Shown here piece after piece: positions 40,653 to 45,482 of a stretch of 45,482 nucleotides of DNA. The stretch lies in contig CABULH010000027.1 in assembly GCA_902492455.1 (NCBI GenBank), forward strand, positions 1 to 45,482, given 5' to 3'. This DNA comes from an uncultured Oscillospiraceae bacterium. Its GTDB lineage: Bacteria; Bacillota; Clostridia; Oscillospirales; Acutalibacteraceae. The translations under genes and the position numbers were made by a program. Each line of letters opens with the position of its first letter. Position 1 is the stretch's first letter. The notes beneath the pieces were generated by a model. That model saw only the letters and a program-made list of their open reading frames with translations. It did not search any database and was not told where the DNA came from.

Positions 40653-40755
40653 GCAAACCGATGAAAAATGCGGCTTTTTTATTTTAAGCAGGAAAAAACG
40701 CAAAAAACGGTGTATATAGTAATAGATAGAGAAAATCAGCAGAGGAGGGTCCGTC

Positions 40756-41769
40756 ATGGCGGCGAGAGAACGATACGAACAGCTGGAAGAACAGATTCTG
40801 CGTCCCGGGGCCGCTCTGGCTTCCCGCACCCGGGGAAGGGAGCGGGAGGAGGAACCATGCGCTTACCGCACCGCCTATCAGCGGGATCGGGACCGGATTC
40901 TCCACTGCAAGGCGTTCCGTCGGCTCAAGCACAAAACCCAGGTGTTTCTGTCGCCGGAAGGGGACCACTACCGCACCCGGCTGACCCACACCCTGGAGGT
41001 TTCCCAGATCGCCCGGACCATTGCCCGAGCGCTGCAGCTCAACGAGGATTTGACCGAGGCCATCTCTCTGGGCCATGATCTGGGGCACACCCCCTTCGGC
41101 CACGCCGGTGAGCGGGCGCTGGACGGGGTGATGGAGGGCGGTTTCCGCCACTATGAGCAGAGCGTGCGGGTAGTGGAAAAGTTGGAAAACGACGGCGCCG
41201 GCCTGAATCTGACTTGGGAGGTGCGGGACGGTATCCTGCGCCACACCTGCGGCGAGCAGGCCGCCACCCTGGAGGGGCGCATCGTCCGTCTGGCCGACCG
41301 GGTGGCCTATATCAATCACGACATCGACGACGCGGTGCGGGCGGGGGTGCTGGCGGAAACCGACGTTCCCGCCGAGATCCGCGCCGCGCTGGGGGATCGG
41401 CGCACCACCCGGATCGACCGGCTGGTGACCTCCATTGTGGAGTGCAGCGGGGAGGATATCCGCATGGAGCCTGAGATCGAGAAGTATTTTCTTCAGCTTC
41501 ATGAGTTTCTCTTTTCCTCCCTTTATCGCAATCCGGTGGCGAAAAGCGAGGAAAACAAGGTGGACGGGCTGGTCCGCCGGATGTTTACCTATTTTGTAGA
41601 GCATCCCGACGGGCTGCCGGAGGAATTCCGGGCCATCTGCGAGGAGGAAGGCCCCGCCCGGGCCGCCTGCGATTACATCGCGGGAATGACCGACAACTAC
41701 GCCCTGGAGGTGTATCACGCCCTCTTCATTCCCCAGGGCTGGGCGGTGAAGATCAACAGTTTTTTATAA
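40756..41769 (+). CDS. dgt: Deoxyguanosinetriphosphate triphosphohydrolase-like HD protein
   Basis: 337 residues. HD domain metallohydrolase with RLTHTLEVSQIA (first His) and the paired ligands of ISLGHDLGHTPFGHAGERAL, plus the RLADRVAYINHDIDD segment. It is the dGTPase-like type II family, hydrolysing dGTP or other dNTPs to the nucleoside and triphosphate. Located directly before dnaG, as in many Clostridia, forming a replication/transcription cluster. AGGAGGGT precedes the ATG. Confidence 0.93.
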   Translation: MAARERYEQLEEQILRPGAALASRTRGREREEEPCAYRTAYQRDRDRILHCKAFRRLKHKTQVFLSPEGDHYRTRLTHTLEVSQIARTIARALQLNEDLTEAISLGHDLGHTPFGHAGERALDGVMEGGFRHYEQSVRVVEKLENDGAGLNLTWEVRDGILRHTCGEQAATLEGRIVRLADRVAYINHDIDDAVRAGVLAETDVPAEIRAALGDRRTTRIDRLVTSIVECSGEDIRMEPEIEKYFLQLHEFLFSSLYRNPVAKSEENKVDGLVRRMFTYFVEHPDGLPEEFRAICEEEGPARAACDYIAGMTDNYALEVYHALFIPQGWAVKINSFL

Positions 41770-41816
41770 TTCGGCGGATTCACAAGGGACGGATTTAGAA
41801 GAAAGGGGGAACCGTC

Positions 41817-43592
41817 ATGCCCTTGCCGGACAGCTTTTTACAGGAACTGCTCAGCCGCAGCGACATTGAGAGTGTGATTTCCTCCTATGTCAATGTGAAG
41901 AGGCGTGGCCGCAACCTGGTGGGGCTGTGTCCTTTTCACGGAGAGAAGACCCCTTCCTTCACCGTTTATCCGGAAACCGCTTCCTTTTACTGTTTTGGCT
42001 GCGGCGCCGGCGGCGATGTGATTACCTTCATCAAGCGGATCGAAAATCTGGACTACATCGACGCGGTGAAGTTCCTGGCCGACCGGGCGGGCATGAAGAT
42101 GCCCGAAAACAACATCAACGATGCCACTTCCCGGCTGCGGCTGAGGATTCTGGAGGCCAACCGGGAGGCGGCCCGCTGGTTCCATGCCAATCTGTTCACG
42201 CCGGAGGGTCGGGTGGGGCTGGAGTATTATCGTTCCCGGGGCTATACCGATCAGACCATCCGCCGCTTCGGCCTGGGATACGCCCCCAATGATTTTCACG
42301 CCCTGCGGGATCATATGCGGGGGAAGGGCTTCAAGGATGAGGAGCTGACCGCCGCCTGGCTGGCCGCCAGGGGTAAGAACGCTTCTGGAAACATATACGA
42401 CATCTTTCGCGCCCGGGCCATGATTCCCATCATCGACATCCGGGGCAGCGTCATCGCCTTTGGCGGCCGGGTGCTGGACGATTCAAAACCCAAGTACTTA
42501 AACACGGCGGACACACTGGCCTTTAAGAAGACCAACAACCTGTTCGCTCTGAACTTTGCCAAATCCGCAGGCGGCAAGCAGCTGATCCTCTGCGAAGGCT
42601 ACATGGACGTCATCGCCCTGCATCAGGCGGGCTTCTCCAACGCTGTGGCGGCATTGGGCACCTCCTTTACCGCGGATCACGCCCGGCTGATCGCCCGCTA
42701 TGCGGAGGAGGTCATCCTGGTGTTTGACGCGGATTCCGCCGGCCAGAAGGGAACCCAGCGGGCCATCGGCCTGCTGCGGCAGACGGGGGTGGACATACGG
42801 GTCATCAATATTCCCGACGGCAAGGACCCGGATGAGTTCATCAAGCATCACGGACCGGAGCGGTTCCGCCTGCTGATGGAGCGCTCCGCCAACGACGTGG
42901 AATACCGGCTGATCGCTTTGGGAAAGCGGCATCTGCTGAACACCACCGACGGCAAGGTGGCCTATCTGCGGGAGGCGGCCCAGCTGCTGGCCGAGCTGCA
43001 GAGTCCCATCGAGCGGGATGTTTACGCCGGTAAGCTTTCCGCTGAACTGGGTGTGAACAAAAGCGCCATTCTGGATCAGGTCCGGGAGCTGATGGAAAGA
43101 CGAAAAAAACAGCAGAAATCACATCAATTGTCGCAAATCGTGCGCAATACGGAGAATACTATCAAAAAGGCCAATCCCGACGCCGCCGCCCATCCCCGGG
43201 CAGTCAGCGCGGAGGAAGCGCTGCTGGGGCTGCTGCTGCTCAATCCGGACTATATCGGCAAAATGGCGGCCCAGCTGCCGCCGGAGGAATTCGCCACCGA
43301 TTTCAACCGGGAACTGTACCGCCGGCTGGTGGAGCGGCATGAGAGCGGACAGCCGGTGGATCTGGCTTATCTGTCCGCGGATTACGATGGGGACGGGATG
43401 GGCTATATTTCCCGGATTGTCCGGGATGCCAGGGAGCGGGTGAATTCCCTGGCGGAAGCGGGTCGGTATGCGGCGGTTATCCGGGAGGAGCACCGGCTCC
43501 AGGCGCTGAGCCACCCGGAAAATCTGTCGGACGACAAAATATCGGAAGTGCTGGAAGCCTTGCGTCAAGCCAAAGGCGGACAGAAAGCGTAA
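41817..43592 (+). CDS. dnaG: DNA primase
   Basis: 591 residues. Makes RNA primers at the replication fork. N-terminal zinc domain with C38, H41, C59 and C62 (CPFH...CFGC). The core RNA polymerase domain carries the TOPRIM residues in LILCEGYMDVIALHQAG and LVFDADSAG. A C-terminal helicase-interaction domain follows a Lys/Gln-rich linker around residue 425. Second gene of the dgt-dnaG-rpoD cluster; AAAGGGGGAACC precedes the ATG. Confidence 0.96.
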   Translation: MPLPDSFLQELLSRSDIESVISSYVNVKRRGRNLVGLCPFHGEKTPSFTVYPETASFYCFGCGAGGDVITFIKRIENLDYIDAVKFLADRAGMKMPENNINDATSRLRLRILEANREAARWFHANLFTPEGRVGLEYYRSRGYTDQTIRRFGLGYAPNDFHALRDHMRGKGFKDEELTAAWLAARGKNASGNIYDIFRARAMIPIIDIRGSVIAFGGRVLDDSKPKYLNTADTLAFKKTNNLFALNFAKSAGGKQLILCEGYMDVIALHQAGFSNAVAALGTSFTADHARLIARYAEEVILVFDADSAGQKGTQRAIGLLRQTGVDIRVINIPDGKDPDEFIKHHGPERFRLLMERSANDVEYRLIALGKRHLLNTTDGKVAYLREAAQLLAELQSPIERDVYAGKLSAELGVNKSAILDQVRELMERRKKQQKSHQLSQIVRNTENTIKKANPDAAAHPRAVSAEEALLGLLLLNPDYIGKMAAQLPPEEFATDFNRELYRRLVERHESGQPVDLAYLSADYDGDGMGYISRIVRDARERVNSLAEAGRYAAVIREEHRLQALSHPENLSDDKISEVLEALRQAKGGQKA

Positions 43593-43639
43593 AACGGGAT
43601 ATCACAACAGTATCGCCTGACGGCGTGGAGGTAACGCAG

Positions 43640-44815
43640 ATGAGCAAAAACGAAGCGAATATGCCCCAGAATGAAAATACGGAAAACACGGAAGAGATTG
43701 TGCAGACGGCGGATCCCGCCATGGGGAAAAAGGACAAAAAGCTGCAGATCAATGACCTGGTGGAGCTGGGACGCGCCAAGGGCAAGCTGACCACCCAGGA
43801 GATCATGGATGCGCTGGAGGATCTGGACTTTGATCCGGAGCAGATGGATAAGCTCTATGAGTCTCTGGAAAGCCAGAACATCAAGATCATCGACGATTTT
43901 GAGGCCGATGCTTTCGCGGATCTGGATTTTGTGCTGGAGGCTGCCGAATCGGAGGAAGTGGAGCCGGTTCCCGGCGCTGAGGGCATTGCCATCGACGACC
44001 CCGTCAAGGTGTATCTCAAGGAAATCGGCCGGGTGCCCCTGTTGACGCCGGAAGAGGAAATCGAGCTGGCGATCCGCATCATCGACGGCGACGAGGCGGC
44101 GAAAAAACGCTTGTCCGAAGCCAATCTCCGCCTGGTGGTAAGCATCGCCAAGCGGTATGTGGGCCGGGGCATGCAGTTCCTGGATCTGATCCAGGAAGGC
44201 AATCTGGGCTTGATTAAAGCGGTGGAAAAATTCGATTATACCAAGGGCTTCAAGTTTTCTACCTATGCTACCTGGTGGATCCGGCAGGCCATCACCCGGG
44301 CCATTGCCGATCAGGCCAGAACCATCCGCATTCCGGTTCATATGGTGGAGACCATCAACAAGGTTAAGAAGGTATCCAGCCAGCTGCTGCACAAAAACGG
44401 TCATGAACCGGTGGCGGAGGAAATCGCCCAGGAGCTGGATATGCCGGTGGATAAGGTGCGGGAAATCATGCGGGTGGCCCAGGAGCCGGTGTCCCTGGAA
44501 ACCCCCATCGGCGAAGAGGAGGACAGCCATCTGGGGGACTTCATCCCCGATGACGAGGCCCCCGCTCCGGCGGATGCCGCCTCCCACACTCTGCTGAAAG
44601 AGCAGCTGGGCGACGTGCTGTCCACCCTGACCTCCCGTGAGGAAAAGGTGCTTCGGCTTCGGTTCGGCTTGGAGGACGGCCGTCCCCGGACGCTGGAAGA
44701 GGTGGGAAAGGAATTTGACGTGACCCGGGAGCGTATCCGGCAGATCGAAGCCAAAGCCCTGCGCAAGCTCCGTCATCCCAGCCGCAGCAAAAAACTGAAG
44801 GATTTTCTGGATTGA
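43640..44815 (+). CDS. rpoD: RNA polymerase primary sigma factor SigA/RpoD
   Basis: 391 residues, the compact Firmicutes form without the large non-conserved insert. An acidic region 1.1 opens it. Region 1.2 begins DDPVKVYLKEIGRVPLLTPEEE. Region 2 includes LRLVVSIAKRYVGRGMQFLDLIQEGNLGL and FKFSTYATWWIRQAI; region 3 and region 4 (LEEVGKEFDVTRERIRQIEAKALRKLRH) follow. The ATG at 43640 has GGAGGTAACG upstream and is preferred over the GTG at 43625, which lies within that box. 47 bp after dnaG, the usual macromolecular synthesis order. Confidence 0.97.
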   Translation: MSKNEANMPQNENTENTEEIVQTADPAMGKKDKKLQINDLVELGRAKGKLTTQEIMDALEDLDFDPEQMDKLYESLESQNIKIIDDFEADAFADLDFVLEAAESEEVEPVPGAEGIAIDDPVKVYLKEIGRVPLLTPEEEIELAIRIIDGDEAAKKRLSEANLRLVVSIAKRYVGRGMQFLDLIQEGNLGLIKAVEKFDYTKGFKFSTYATWWIRQAITRAIADQARTIRIPVHMVETINKVKKVSSQLLHKNGHEPVAEEIAQELDMPVDKVREIMRVAQEPVSLETPIGEEEDSHLGDFIPDDEAPAPADAASHTLLKEQLGDVLSTLTSREEKVLRLRFGLEDGRPRTLEEVGKEFDVTRERIRQIEAKALRKLRHPSRSKKLKDFLD

Positions 44816-44836
44816 TGCCGGTCGGTGGGAGAGAGG

Positions 44837-45244
44837 ATGAGCGCCGGTATGCATATTAATTTGGAATCGGATTACGCTGTGCGGATTGTCCAGTGTCTCG
44901 CTCGGGAAAAGGAGCGGCTGGATGCCCAGACCATTTCCGAACGTACGGCGGTTTCACTGCGGTTTTCTTTGAAAATTCTGCGCAAGCTGGTGGGGGCGGG
45001 GATTGCCAAGTCCTATAAAGGAGCCCGAGGCGGCTATATTTTAGCCCGTTCTCCCAGGGAGATTACCCTTCGGCAGGTGATCGAGGCGGTGGAGGGACCC
45101 TATCGCTTCAGCCGCTGTCTGGACGGCGATTATGACTGCAGCTGTTCGGCGGAATCTGGCTGCCCGTTTCAGTCGGTGTTCGATGAGGTAACCAAAATGG
45201 TGACGGATAAACTGGATGCAGTCACCTTCGATACCCTGGCTTGA
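44837..45244 (+). CDS. Rrf2 family transcriptional regulator
   Basis: 135 residues from the ATG at 44837 (GAGAGAGG upstream; 44849 is also possible). Winged HTH of the Rrf2 type (HINLESDYAVRIVQCLA, then FSLKILRKLVGAGIAKSYKGARGGYILA). A cysteine cluster (CLDGDYDCSCSAESGC, four Cys) lies in the loop where IscR and related factors bind an Fe-S cluster. Likely senses iron-sulfur or redox state. No isc/suf genes are in view, so the target is unknown. It follows rpoD closely and may be cotranscribed. Confidence 0.9.
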   Translation: MSAGMHINLESDYAVRIVQCLAREKERLDAQTISERTAVSLRFSLKILRKLVGAGIAKSYKGARGGYILARSPREITLRQVIEAVEGPYRFSRCLDGDYDCSCSAESGCPFQSVFDEVTKMVTDKLDAVTFDTLA

Positions 45245-45276
45245 AGTTTTTTTAGATTATGAATAGAGGCTGTAAA

Positions 45277-45308
45277 CGCCGCTCCCTCATAAAAGGGCGG
45301 GAGCGGCG
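45277..45308 (+). terminator. Terminator after the Rrf2 gene
   Basis: A perfect 10-bp stem CGCCGCTCCC/GGGAGCGGCG with a 12-nt loop; T-rich tail (GGTTGCTTTT) is weak. Confidence 0.6.
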
Positions 45309-45376
45309 CTGGTTGCTTTTATCTGGGCAGCCGGAAAAGCTTTTTGACAGAATTTGCAAAAGCAGGGAAAAAAGGC

Positions 45377-45404
45377 TTGACAAGAAGAGGTTTTATGATA
45401 AAAT
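45377..45404 (+). promoter_or_regulatory. tRNA-Met promoter
   Basis: TTGACA, a 16-bp spacer and TAAAAT, 24 bp before the tRNA 5' end. Confidence 0.75.
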
Positions 45405-45428
45405 ATATGTCGTGTCACAGCTCTATAC

Positions 45429-45482
45429 GGGCCTTTAGCTCAGTTGGTTAGAGCAACCGGCTCATAACCGGTCGGTCCCGGG
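45429..45482 (+). tRNA. tRNA-Met (CAT anticodon), cut by the window end
   Basis: Acceptor 5' strand GGGCCTT, TA at positions 8-9, D stem GCTC/GAGC with the AGTTGGTTA loop, and anticodon stem ACCGG/CCGGT with loop CTCATAA (anticodon CAT). The window ends in the T arm. The sequence is that of elongator tRNA-Met; a tRNA-Ile2 (lysidine at the same anticodon) is less likely. Confidence 0.93.

Overview
The window reads as chromosomal DNA of a GC-rich anaerobic Firmicute of class Clostridia, most likely an Oscillospiraceae/Ruminococcaceae-type gut bacterium. The grounds are Firmicutes-type SigA, DnaG and bL31, strong AGGAGG ribosome binding sites, sigma-A promoters (TTGACA-17-TATAAT) in nearly every intergenic gap, a T-box leader, a Bacillus-style Pho box and a GS-I glutamine synthetase. 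Taxonomy is inference; no rRNA is present.

Layout. 1-1100: an AT-richer island with a small Xre repressor and twin operators, followed by a hairpin-rich repeat lying between two copies of one palindromic terminator. 1094-2580: an M23 peptidase (minus) and a tiny hydrophobic peptide gene that looks like a type I toxin locus. 2734-7665 (minus): a tryptophan unit, T-box(Trp) - four tandem 29-codon leader ORFs - trpX-trpY-trpZ-type ABC importer - TrpB2-type tryptophan synthase beta. 7858-10894: an orphan protein and metG. 11104-18455: Pho box and pstS-pstC-pstA-pstB-phoU, then a PhoB/PhoR-type two-component system. 18567-24669: the branched-chain amino acid importer (livK, livHMGF) followed by an AzlC/AzlD exporter. 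24693-29423: a small conserved protein, mntP, glnA, a small membrane protein, an Xre regulator and a histidine phosphatase. 29465-32116: a tandem structured RNA leader in front of a DUF1538 membrane protein and a double PII-like protein. 32189-34285 (minus): an ECF sigma factor and its membrane partner. 34447-37785: ald, a URO-D family protein and a divergent AraC regulator. 37782-39653: a leader-controlled rtcB-prfH ribosome repair/rescue pair. 39679-45482: rpmE, a YigZ/IMPACT protein, dgt, dnaG, rpoD, an Rrf2 regulator and the 5' part of a tRNA-Met.

How the parts work together. Several units are nutrient-supply systems with visible RNA- or DNA-level control: tryptophan (T-box plus peptide leaders), phosphate (Pho box and adjacent PhoBR) and branched-chain amino acids (tandem promoters, terminator between livK and livH, leader terminator before livH). 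The end of the window is a housekeeping replication/transcription cluster.

The strongest candidates for undescribed biology are (1) the 91-bp tandem repeats that encode consecutive, nearly overlapping leader peptides between the Trp T-box and trpX; (2) the two-copy structured RNA before the DUF1538/PII-like operon, whose two copies show compensatory changes in two stems and an apparent terminator switch; and (3) the rtcB-prfH leader, which combines a mini-ORF inside a hairpin with a nested terminator. No function beyond family-level knowledge is claimed for these.
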